5,409 nucleotides of DNA from an uncultured Flavobacteriales bacterium (GCA_937890245.1 CALACF010000445.1:1-5409), one strand, 5' to 3'; shown: positions 1-5,404, numbered from the stretch's first letter. The notes: generated from the letters alone by a model not told the origin. Numbers and translations are program-made.

Positions 1-405
1 GATCGGCAGGCCCAAATGGCCTACGGCCAGACGGACATCGCAGGTGCCAGTGCCTCGGAGCGGGCGGCTGATGCGCCCAAGTCAAAAAGCTCGGATGCCG
101 TACAGACGGACAAAGGTCTGCCATTTATCGAAGTTGATTTGCACATTGAAAAACTGGTTGAGCGCCCGCGGGGCCTTTCCATTCATGCCAAGTTTGAAAA
201 ACAGATGGACGTCTTCAATATGCAAATGGATCTCGCAGTGAAGCAGCGCGTGCGGCGCATCATCTTCATCCACGGGGTGGGCAGCGGCCGATTGAAAGAA
301 GCCATCAGCCAGGAGGTATATAGGCATTGGCCTTCGTGCAACTGCGGCTCGGCCGATCCGTACAAGTATGGAAACGGCGCGACCGAAGTGTTCTTCCGCC
401 AGTAA
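1..405 (+). CDS. Smr-domain protein, DUF2027-type, C-terminal part (5' end outside window)
   Basis: The frame is open from the first base, so this is the last 134 residues of a longer protein; the ATG at 16 is probably internal. A variable, Ala/Ser/Lys-rich linker (about residues 6-38) leads into an Smr domain. Its visible marks are a Asp-Leu-His motif (nt 136-144), the HGVGSG loop (nt 271-288) preceded by the hydrophobic strand RIIFI, and the closing YGNGATEVFF strand. The glycine-rich loop and the DLH motif are the usual nucleic-acid-binding or nuclease signatures of Smr domains (MutS2 C-terminus family). The stretch between DLH and HGVG, with a predicted amphipathic helix containing FEKQMDVFNMQMDLA, matches the Bacteroidota DUF2027 proteins I recall, which carry this domain at the C-terminus of a protein of roughly 300-400 residues. 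The cellular role is not established; RNA or branched-DNA binding is a family-based guess. It converges on the next gene, leaving 40 bp between stop codons. Confidence 0.85.
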   Translation, partial: DRQAQMAYGQTDIAGASASERAADAPKSKSSDAVQTDKGLPFIEVDLHIEKLVERPRGLSIHAKFEKQMDVFNMQMDLAVKQRVRRIIFIHGVGSGRLKEAISQEVYRHWPSCNCGSADPYKYGNGATEVFFRQ

Positions 406-437
406 TACCTAGTAAGCTGGCAAGAACGCAGGGTTCT
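391..437. terminator. Possible hairpins between convergent genes
   Basis: Two small inverted repeats lie at the convergent junction. The first pairs GCCAG (398-402) with CTGGC (417-421) and extends with TTCTT (391-395) and AAGAA (422-426) across a 2-nt bulge; it contains the stop codon of the Smr gene. The second, overlapping it, pairs AGAAC (423-427) with GTTCT (433-437) around a 5-nt loop. The sequence after it is pyrimidine-rich, but there is no clean T-run on either strand, so termination function is uncertain. The two hairpins share bases 423-426 and cannot both form completely. Confidence 0.3.
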
Positions 438-445
438 CTCTGACC

Positions 446-1228
446 TTACTCTTTCTCTCTTTTAGATCGTTCCTGCTCAATCCGCTCGATCATCTCATCA
501 CGAGGCGTTCTCGGAAAGGTGTAGTCTGTGATGGTGATGGTCTCCGGATTTTCTAGAGCGGCAATCATCTTTAATTCGATTTCTAGCTGAGGCAATTCCC
601 CTTTTCGCGTATCGGTCGATGTGAATCTTGTGGGCAGTCCCCAGTGATTCCCTGTTGCAAGTGCCGTCATATTTGCCATGAACGCAGGCCACAAACGGCC
701 CATGCGGACCTCTTCTTCACCGGCTTCCTTGTCAGACCAAAGCTCCATGATGCTGTGGCGATCTTCGAGAAAGAAATGGTTGCTCATCCGGCCGCCAATT
801 TCACGGTCGCCACTTACGCGACCAAATTTCACTGAATCTGTGCGGGTTGAATTGGGATAGTCTAGGTATTGGCCCAAACGCAAATTGCCCATGCTACTGA
901 GCATCACCACCGCGCGATTTGAAACGTCGCAAAGCGTCACCGACTTCGTGCTGTCCACCTTGAATTCAATGGCGAAAGCGCTGTCTCCTTCGTTGTGCAG
1001 AACGCGGAGCGAGCCGACAATGGCGCTGTCACTCACGGCGCTGCGCATGACCAGGCTGTAAGTCATCACATCGGCGAAGGTGTAGCTCGATGCGACCTTG
1101 CCCACGGCGCCGTACAAGACATCGAGGGCTTCCTCTTCACTCATGCTCTGAGCTGAAATGGAGAGGGAGGAAAGCAGCAGGGTGGCGAGAAATGCAAATG
1201 CAGAAAAGGGCAGCTGGGTTGTTTTCAT
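446..1228 (-). CDS. Secreted protein of unknown function, DUF4412-like pattern (260 aa)
   Basis: The N-terminus is a clear signal peptide: Lys2, a hydrophobic core at about residues 8-22, and a likely cleavage site after SISA (residue 26) before Gln27. No lipobox cysteine is present, so the product is probably periplasmic or secreted. The mature part reads as alternating beta strands (about residues 56-110), including TLCDVSNRAVVML (98-110), then DREIGGRMSNHFFLED and ELWSD (141-166). This order (strand pair, Asp-x-x-Asn, methionine-rich strand, Gly-Gly turn, then Glu-Leu-Trp) resembles DUF4412 proteins of Bacteroidota, but I could not test it with a profile. The C-terminus (243-260) is a highly charged Glu/Arg/Lys helix. 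It follows the 1259-2164 gene on the same strand after a 30-bp gap that holds its own promoter-like box, so it may be transcribed with its neighbour, alone, or both. The start is fixed by the signal peptide and by that box. Coding call is firm; family call is tentative. Confidence 0.8.
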   Translation of the reverse strand: MKTTQLPFSAFAFLATLLLSSLSISAQSMSEEEALDVLYGAVGKVASSYTFADVMTYSLVMRSAVSDSAIVGSLRVLHNEGDSAFAIEFKVDSTKSVTLCDVSNRAVVMLSSMGNLRLGQYLDYPNSTRTDSVKFGRVSGDREIGGRMSNHFFLEDRHSIMELWSDKEAGEEEVRMGRLWPAFMANMTALATGNHWGLPTRFTSTDTRKGELPQLEIELKMIAALENPETITITDYTFPRTPRDEMIERIEQERSKREKE

Positions 1229-1234
1229 GGCGCC

Positions 1235-1262
1235 TAAAGATACGCCACGGGTGTCAAGTCAA
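1235..1262 (-). promoter_or_regulatory. Candidate Bacteroidota-type promoter for the 260-aa secreted protein
   Basis: Read on the minus strand, TATCTTTA (1242 to 1235) matches the -7 consensus TAnnTTTG in all fixed positions but the last. It ends 6 nt before the ATG. A TTG (1262 to 1260) lies 17 nt upstream of the box, within the 17-23 nt range reported for TTG/TAnnTTTG promoters in Flavobacterium. The TTG overlaps the stop codon of the preceding gene. The transcription start would fall at or beside the start codon. Confidence 0.45.
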
Positions 1263-2164
1263 GGTGCTTGCCGAGGGTCGATGAAGGGTTGGCCGTTTAA
1301 GGGCTGGATGGCAGAGACATCTGTCTCGAGCCGCCAAATCTTGCCGTCGAGGACGAGGGCATCGAAGGTGAGGTCGGGGCCGTAAAAGGCTGTGACACCT
1401 TGGAGGTGAGGAGCGGCAGGGGCGAGATGGTCGAACACGATCCTCTCGGGCCGGCGTTTTTCGCGCGGCTCGTGGCGCAGGGTGACTTGGACTTGGTCGC
1501 GGTACTCCAAGATGTATCGCTGTCCAGAACTTTCAAAGATGGCCGCGCCGAAGCGGAGTTGTCCATCTTTGATTTGAAGGGGCTCGACCGATTTTCTGGT
1601 GACGCGCCCGTCACCGGCGTCCCAGCCCAGGAGAGTGTAAATTCCGTTTCTAGTGGGATTGGGAGCCATTGCGTAGTACAGGGCGCCGGGCCAATTCTCC
1701 TGGTTGTAGCTCAATTGTAGGGCGGGTGCCTCCCTGCTGTCAGCAGCGGCCAAGTCGTAAAGGTCGACCGGCCCGCCCGCACCCTGATTGCGACTGGACT
1801 TTTCCGGCCGATGGGCGACCAGCCCCGCGTACAAACAAGTGCGATCATCCATCGGCGCATTCCACGTCCAGATTCGGAGGCGCTGGTCTTGCGATGTGAT
1901 GACGCCCATGAAATCCAGCGCTGCGAATTCGCCAGAAAAGGCGCCCAGCGAATCTATACAGGCATGCAACTGCTCAGAAATAGCCCCGAGAATTTCAGCG
2001 CGGTTCGCAGCTGGGCTCGCCATGATTTTTGCGTGGACCGATCGCAGCGAGTCGATGCAGGCCGGCGACGAATCGTCCTGCGAAGACTGTGCGGCCGTTC
2101 GCATCGAACCGACTGCCAGTAAGGCAAGCAATAAAATAGCGGTATGAAGTCGCGTCCGGCTCAC
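1259..2164 (-). CDS. Secreted protein of a conserved Bacteroidota family, function unknown (301 aa)
   Basis: The start is GTG at 2164-2162, overlapping the ferredoxin stop codon by 4 bp (GTGA); no in-frame ATG gives a better start, and this one places the signal peptide at the N-terminus. That peptide has basic residues (Arg3, Arg5), a Leu/Ala core (about 8-19) and a likely cut after TAA (residue 25) before Gln26. The mature protein begins with a helical, Cys-containing part (Cys36, Cys69) and then a beta-rich domain with landmarks MGVITSQDQRLRIWTWN (86-102), YTLLGWD (176-182), RIVFDHLAP (241-249) and YGPD (261-264). I recall this landmark set from a widespread uncharacterised Bacteroidota family, but no function. 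A hydrophilic insert at about 120-133 is probably a loop. The overlap with the ferredoxin gene suggests translational coupling in one operon. The product should act outside the cytoplasm, so a direct partnership with ferredoxin is unlikely. Confidence 0.82.
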   Translation of the reverse strand: MSRTRLHTAILLLALLAVGSMRTAAQSSQDDSSPACIDSLRSVHAKIMASPAANRAEILGAISEQLHACIDSLGAFSGEFAALDFMGVITSQDQRLRIWTWNAPMDDRTCLYAGLVAHRPEKSSRNQGAGGPVDLYDLAAADSREAPALQLSYNQENWPGALYYAMAPNPTRNGIYTLLGWDAGDGRVTRKSVEPLQIKDGQLRFGAAIFESSGQRYILEYRDQVQVTLRHEPREKRRPERIVFDHLAPAAPHLQGVTAFYGPDLTFDALVLDGKIWRLETDVSAIQPLNGQPFIDPRQAP

Positions 2165-2508
2165 AGATGCATGAACGATTTTTTCGATAAAAGCTGCTCT
2201 TGTGATTCGCGATGGGCCTCATCATCCACGCAACAATCCACAGGGCAGACCGCCGCGCATTGCGGCTCGTCGTGGAACCCAACACATTCCGTACACTTGT
2301 CTGGGACGATGTAATAGAGGTCTGGGCTCACCGGCTCCTGCTCCTTGTCCGCATCCACAGTACCAGAAACGGGGTGGGCGACCGAGCCTTTCAGGACGGT
2401 TCCATCTGCAAACGACCACAAAGCGCCGCCTTCATAAATTGCGTTGTTCGGGCACTCTGGCTCGCAGGCGCCGCAGTTGATGCACTCGTCGGTTATGATG
2501 ATGGCCAT
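2161..2508 (-). CDS. Two-cluster [4Fe-4S] ferredoxin (115 aa)
   Basis: This is a small cytoplasmic electron carrier. The first motif is C9-x2-C12-x2-C15-x3-C19-P. The second is C72-x2-C75-x8-C84-x3-C88-P, followed by V-D-C92-C93. By family rule, C9, C12, C15 and C88 should hold one cluster and C72, C75, C84 and C19 the other; the 8-residue gap in the second motif is typical of the Allochromatium/YfhL-type ferredoxins. An insert of about 50 residues separates the motifs, with W31, DGT (35-37) and LYYIVPDKC (64-72); this insert and the tail LLSKKSFMHL are familiar from Bacteroidota homologues, whose length of about 115-117 residues also matches. The gene is divergent from the acyl-CoA reductase gene, 79 bp away. 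Its start codon lies 5 nt after a full-consensus TAnnTTTG box. The redox partner cannot be read from the sequence. Confidence 0.95.
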   Translation of the reverse strand: MAIIITDECINCGACEPECPNNAIYEGGALWSFADGTVLKGSVAHPVSGTVDADKEQEPVSPDLYYIVPDKCTECVGFHDEPQCAAVCPVDCCVDDEAHRESQEQLLSKKSFMHL

Positions 2509-2513
2509 GGCGC

Positions 2514-2521
2514 CAAATTTA
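2514..2521 (-). promoter_or_regulatory. Perfect TAnnTTTG -7 element for the ferredoxin gene
   Basis: On the minus strand the bases read TAAATTTG, matching every fixed position of the Bacteroidota -7 consensus. The box ends 5 nt before the ferredoxin ATG, so the mRNA should begin at or very near the start codon. No TTG was seen about 17-23 nt upstream, so the -33 half is weak or absent. Confidence 0.6.
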
Positions 2522-2530
2522 CGACGCGCC

Positions 2531-2558
2531 GCTGCATTTCGGGGTGCATCTTTGCAGC
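2531..2558. repeat. Inverted repeat in the divergent intergenic region, possible operator
   Basis: GCTGCA (2531-2536) and TGCAGC (2553-2558) form perfect 6-bp arms with a 16-bp spacer, so the arm centres are 22 bp (about two helical turns) apart. A third TGCA (2545-2548) lies inside the spacer. It sits in the 79-bp region between the divergent ferredoxin and acyl-CoA reductase genes, starting 9 bp upstream of the ferredoxin -7 box. Position and dyad symmetry fit a dimeric regulator site, but arms this short can occur by chance. Confidence 0.3.
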
Positions 2559-2587
2559 TTGAAATCCCAATATTTCACGCAGCCGTC

Positions 2588-3625
2588 ATGACAAATCACA
2601 TCCCCCCAGCAATTTCCACCTTGCGCGCCGGCTTTGCATCTGTGTTGGCTGGCGATCCCGGTGAGCATTGGGGAGCCTTGGCGGCGGCCTTGCCATACGC
2701 GGTAGCGCTCAACGGTTGGTTTGCCGAGGACCAATTGCGCGAAGCCCTCCAAGACTGGTGCGACGCCCTGGCGCCGGAAAATGTAGAGGGCTGGCTAGAT
2801 CCGTATGCGGCTGATATCAAGGGTGGTATATCTGGAGAAGCGCCGCGTATGCTCGCCATTGTCACGGCGGGAAATCTGCCTTGGGTCGGACTCCACGACA
2901 TTTTATGCGCCGTCGTCGCCGGCCACCGCGTACACATCAAGACAAGTGGAGAAGACGGTGGCCTCACAGCGGCCACGCTTGCCGGCTGGGCTTCTGCCTC
3001 CCCTGGGATTGGCATCCAAATTGAACTGGTCGACCGCCTCTCAGACTTCGACATGGTCATCGCCACGGGCAGCAATACCACGCGTCAACATTTCGAGCGC
3101 TACTTCGCCCATGTCCCTCATCTAATTCGGGGCCAACGCTCGGGCCTGGCCGTTCTCGGCGGCGACGAGACCCATGAACAGCTCGTCGACCTTTCGTCGG
3201 ACATTTTTCGATTCTTCGGCCTGGCGTGCCGGAGCGCTAGCAAGATTTTCGTCCCCCGAGACTTCGACCTCAACCGCATTTTTGCAGCCCTGGTCGGCTG
3301 GGACCACCTCGCCAACCACCACCGCTACGTCAACAATTACACCTACCACAAGGCCTTGTGGCTGCTGGAAGCGGTCGATTTGCTGGAGAACGGATTCATC
3401 CTCTTCAAGGAGGACGAGGCCCTTTCTTCTCCGGTTGCCACGATGTTCTGGGAGCGTTACGACGACCTCGATACTTTAAATGCCAATCTTGCGTCTCGGC
3501 AAGATGAAATCCAGTGCAGAATAGGCGTCGGCGGCTTGCCCTTTGGATCGGCCCAGCGGCCGGGATTGGCAGATTATGCGGACAACGTGGATACGTTGGC
3601 ATTTTTGCTTCAGCCTTCGGTGTAA
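2588..3625 (+). CDS. LuxC-like acyl-CoA reductase (345 aa)
   Basis: The protein belongs to the LuxC-type acyl-CoA reductase family (aldehyde-dehydrogenase-like fold), which reduces a fatty acyl-CoA or acyl-thioester to an aldehyde with NAD(P)H. Visible landmarks are AGNLPWVGLHD (94-104) near the nucleotide-binding part, VIATGSNTTRQHFERYF (157-173), the RGQRSGLAVLGGDE segment (181-194), and FFGLACRSASKIFVP (209-223), in which Cys214 is the expected catalytic cysteine. Later landmarks are HHRYVNNYTYHKA (244-256), LFKEDEALSSP (272-282) and LPFGSAQRPGLADYADNVDTL (317-337). Length and landmarks fit the short Bacteroidota form rather than the longer bioluminescence LuxC. The ATG at 2588 was chosen because the open frame upstream overlaps the ferredoxin gene on the other strand and has no homology-like sequence. 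No luciferase or acyl-transferase gene is nearby, so a bioluminescence role is not supported; the substrate is unknown. Confidence 0.93.
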   Translation: MTNHIPPAISTLRAGFASVLAGDPGEHWGALAAALPYAVALNGWFAEDQLREALQDWCDALAPENVEGWLDPYAADIKGGISGEAPRMLAIVTAGNLPWVGLHDILCAVVAGHRVHIKTSGEDGGLTAATLAGWASASPGIGIQIELVDRLSDFDMVIATGSNTTRQHFERYFAHVPHLIRGQRSGLAVLGGDETHEQLVDLSSDIFRFFGLACRSASKIFVPRDFDLNRIFAALVGWDHLANHHRYVNNYTYHKALWLLEAVDLLENGFILFKEDEALSSPVATMFWERYDDLDTLNANLASRQDEIQCRIGVGGLPFGSAQRPGLADYADNVDTLAFLLQPSV

Positions 3626-3630
3626 ATTCG
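3623..3630 (+). promoter_or_regulatory. Candidate -7 element for the lipoprotein gene
   Basis: TAAATTCG differs from TAnnTTTG at one fixed position and ends 5 nt before the ATG at 3636, the same spacing as at the ferredoxin gene. Its first three bases are the stop codon of the acyl-CoA reductase gene. A T-rich TTTTTG (3602-3607) lies upstream, but with a spacing of 15 nt, shorter than usual, so the -33 part is doubtful. Confidence 0.4.
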
Positions 3631-3635
3631 CAGCC

Positions 3636-4772
3636 ATGTTGAAGTTTACCCAGCTCACTATTGCCACAATTTTATTTGTAGCAGTCATCGCCGGCTGTTC
3701 CACGGATGTAGAGTTGAACGCGCCTTACGAACGCTCAACTGTGGTGTTTGCCTTGCTCGATCCTGCAGAGGACGCCCAGTGGATTCGCATCAACCGCACT
3801 TGGCTAGGCGAGGGGAATCAGCTTGACTACGCCTTGATTGCCGACAGCTCAGAATATGTTGCAGGCGCTTTGACCGCCTGGGTTGAGGGTTTCTCAATCG
3901 ATGACGAGACGCTCACCACGCCGCTGGTTAGCTACGAAATCCGCGACACGCTGCTCGACAACAAAGCGGACAACGGCGTTTTCTTCGCTCCCCAATACCG
4001 GGCGTACACATTTGATTCGCCCGGCGGCCTCGATGCGTCGCTCCAGTACCGGCTCACCATCAACTTCCAAGACGGTAGCGCGCCCATCTCCGCAGTTACC
4101 ACATTGATCGCCAGTGCGATTGGCAATATTTCCAACCCGCCAGCTGGCCTCCCTGGCTTCGGGCTGAACTGGGCCAGCACCGGCGGCGGCTCCTCTTCCT
4201 ACCAGCGGATCAACTTCAAATGGAGCACAACCGAAGGCGCCAAGCGCTACGAGGTAGGCCTTCGAGTTTTCTACACTGAGCGCCTTTGGGCGGACGGCGC
4301 GCATACAGAAATGGTGAGTGAAACCGAGCATGTATTGGACTGGAAACTGGGAACGGAATTTTCCTCGGACGACGAGGGGGGTGAGGAAATCAAGTTGAGC
4401 GTGGACGGAGAGCAGTTTTACCGCTTCCTCGCCTCGCGCTTGGAGCACGACCCTTTCGTCACGCGCGTTCTTGGACGCTGGGACGAAAACATCCAGAAGG
4501 AGCGGGCCTTTGACTTCGTACTGACCATCGGTAACAGCGAGCTAGACACCTATCTCGCTGTCAATGCGCCTGTAACGGGCGTCATCCAAGACCGCCCTGA
4601 GTATACAAACATCGCCGGCGGCATCGGCCTTTGGGCCAGTCGTACCAAGCAGGAAGTCATCGGCCTCGGCTACTCACTCAGCTCGATTCGCGAGCTGGTC
4701 GAGGGGGATATCACTGCGGATCTGTACTTCTGCTCGCCGAGTCCGTTCAGCGACTACGGTTGCGACAATTGA
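3636..4772 (+). CDS. Outer-membrane or surface lipoprotein, DUF4249-like layout (378 aa)
   Basis: The N-terminus is a type II signal peptide: Lys3, hydrophobic residues 8-19, and the lipobox VIAGC with Cys21 as the lipidated residue. This fixes the start at 3636 rather than the longer open frame from 3543. The mature protein begins with STDVELNAPYERSTVVFALL, then strand-rich sequence (WIRINRTWLGEGN, 49-61; YEIRD, 100-104; LQYRLTINF, 136-144), a Pro/Gly/Ser-rich hinge (about 166-188), and a second half with NFKWSTTEGAKRYEVGLRVFY (193-213) and YTNIAGGIGLWAS (323-335). The order of Ig-like strands, hinge, second beta domain and a closing Asn-Ile-x-Gly-Gly motif resembles DUF4249 and related Bacteroidota lipoproteins; the assignment is from memory. 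Cys366 and Cys376 near the C-terminus could pair. Acidic residues after the lipidation site (Asp24, Glu26) are only a weak hint of surface export. It starts 10 bp after the acyl-CoA reductase stop. Confidence 0.85.
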   Translation: MLKFTQLTIATILFVAVIAGCSTDVELNAPYERSTVVFALLDPAEDAQWIRINRTWLGEGNQLDYALIADSSEYVAGALTAWVEGFSIDDETLTTPLVSYEIRDTLLDNKADNGVFFAPQYRAYTFDSPGGLDASLQYRLTINFQDGSAPISAVTTLIASAIGNISNPPAGLPGFGLNWASTGGGSSSYQRINFKWSTTEGAKRYEVGLRVFYTERLWADGAHTEMVSETEHVLDWKLGTEFSSDDEGGEEIKLSVDGEQFYRFLASRLEHDPFVTRVLGRWDENIQKERAFDFVLTIGNSELDTYLAVNAPVTGVIQDRPEYTNIAGGIGLWASRTKQEVIGLGYSLSSIRELVEGDITADLYFCSPSPFSDYGCDN

Positions 4773-4790
4773 TCGCTGGGCATTAATTTG
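4760..4790 (+). promoter_or_regulatory. Candidate promoter for the STAS-like protein gene
   Basis: A TTG (4760-4762) is followed after 20 nt by TTAATTTG (4783-4790), which differs from TAnnTTTG at one fixed position. The box ends 5 nt before the ATG at 4796. The TTG lies within the last codons of the lipoprotein gene. Of the four start-proximal boxes, this has the best -33/-7 spacing. Confidence 0.45.
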
Positions 4791-4795
4791 GCACC

Positions 4796-5404
4796 ATGGC
4801 TTACGCCCTCAACTACCAAGCGCCCTACGGCAACTTTCATTTTCAAGACGGTCTGATGACCGTGAACTTGGCTGAGGAACTGATCATCGATTTGGCGCTC
4901 GCCCAGCGGGTTGCCTCCCAGCGCCAAGAATTGCTTGCCGACCGAACGGTGGCTGAGCTGATTGTGGTGCCAGCTGGACATTTATTGCTGGAGCCTACGG
5001 CACTCGCTTGGTGGACCGATGCCGCTTCGATGGCTGGCGTGCACCACCGGGCCTTGGTCATTCCTGCCCGAACAAAACTTTGGCGAGAAATTCAGAACGC
5101 CAGTACAGTCGTTTCAAAAGCTAAAGCGCCAACAGGTTTTCAATCCACGCTTCGCGTTTTCAGCAGTGTCCGCAAGGCGACAGATTGGATTGCTGGCTTT
5201 GACGAAACCATCACGCCTGAACTTGCGTCAGAAATGGCGGTGGGCGTCGATGTTACAAGGCTCGTTGTTTCAAAGGCCCGAGCGTCTGAATCTACGTCTG
5301 ATGCGGCGACCGAGAATTTAACGCACCCGTCAGTCAACCCGTCAGTCAACCCGTCAGTCAACCCGTCAGTCAACCAGAATACGCACACCCGCACCCTGGC
5401 CTGA
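4796..5404 (+). CDS. Small cytoplasmic protein with STAS/SpoIIAA-like layout and repeat-bearing tail (202 aa)
   Basis: No signal peptide or membrane segment is seen. Residues about 12-135 read as an alternating beta-alpha domain: strand FHFQDGLMTVNL (14-25), helix (32-48), strand AELIVVPA (53-60), a helix through EPTALAWWTDAASMA (66-80), strand HHRALVIP (83-90), and the closing VFSSVRKATDWIAGF (121-135). The closing pattern and overall order resemble the small SpoIIAA/STAS-like proteins of Bacteroidota (DUF7793 type), which end in a Phe-x-Ser-x-x-x-Ala-x-x-Trp-Ile/Leu motif. This is pattern recognition, not a database match. Residues 136-202 are an added tail of low complexity: Ala/Ser/Thr/Asp-rich, then four perfect PSVN units (178-193) and a short Thr/His end. 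The first ATG is preferred because it keeps the first strand and follows the promoter box by 5 nt; Met21 would remove that strand. The gene follows the lipoprotein gene by 23 bp. Function unknown; the family is usually thought regulatory. Confidence 0.75.
   Translation: MAYALNYQAPYGNFHFQDGLMTVNLAEELIIDLALAQRVASQRQELLADRTVAELIVVPAGHLLLEPTALAWWTDAASMAGVHHRALVIPARTKLWREIQNASTVVSKAKAPTGFQSTLRVFSSVRKATDWIAGFDETITPELASEMAVGVDVTRLVVSKARASESTSDAATENLTHPSVNPSVNPSVNPSVNQNTHTRTLA
5327..5374 (+). repeat. Four perfect tandem copies of a 12-bp unit
   Basis: The unit CCGTCAGTCAAC occurs four times without a mismatch (5327-5338, 5339-5350, 5351-5362, 5363-5374). It is in frame, each copy encoding Pro-Ser-Val-Asn, and lies 27 bp before the stop codon of the STAS-like gene. 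Because 12 is a multiple of 3, copy-number change would lengthen or shorten the tail without a frameshift. Identity at every third base means the copies are recent or kept identical by slippage. Confidence 0.97.

Noticed and set aside
1..4. GATC at the very start as a cloning junction
   Set aside because: A 4-bp match at the window edge is weak evidence; the reading frame gives no sign of a vector or chimeric junction.
2552..2578. Promoter for the acyl-CoA reductase gene (TTG at 2552-2554, TATTTCAC at 2571-2578)
   Set aside because: The candidate -7 box has three mismatches to TAnnTTTG and a 16-nt spacer, so it is too weak to list as a feature; the true promoter is unresolved.
2444..2587. 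Upstream 48-codon extension of the acyl-CoA reductase frame
   Set aside because: It overlaps the ferredoxin gene on the opposite strand, is Met- and Arg-rich without family-like sequence, and the ATG at 2588 gives the expected length for the family.
2596..3081. 161-codon minus-strand open frame
   Set aside because: Antisense shadow of the acyl-CoA reductase gene, with Ser/Pro/Ala-rich composition and no recognisable motif.
3543..3635. Upstream extension of the lipoprotein frame
   Set aside because: It lies inside the acyl-CoA reductase gene and would bury the lipoprotein signal peptide, which must be N-terminal.
3894..4448. 184-codon minus-strand open frame
   Set aside because: It lies wholly antisense to the lipoprotein gene; long antisense frames are expected in GC-rich coding DNA, and the translation shows no domain or signal.
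5327..5374. CRISPR-like repeat array
   Set aside because: The units are 12 bp and directly adjacent with no spacers, so it is a simple tandem repeat within a coding frame.
5140..5394. Minus-strand frame with four Leu-Thr-Asp-Gly units
   Set aside because: The repeat is the reverse reading of the 12-bp array in the STAS-like gene; nothing else supports coding on this strand.
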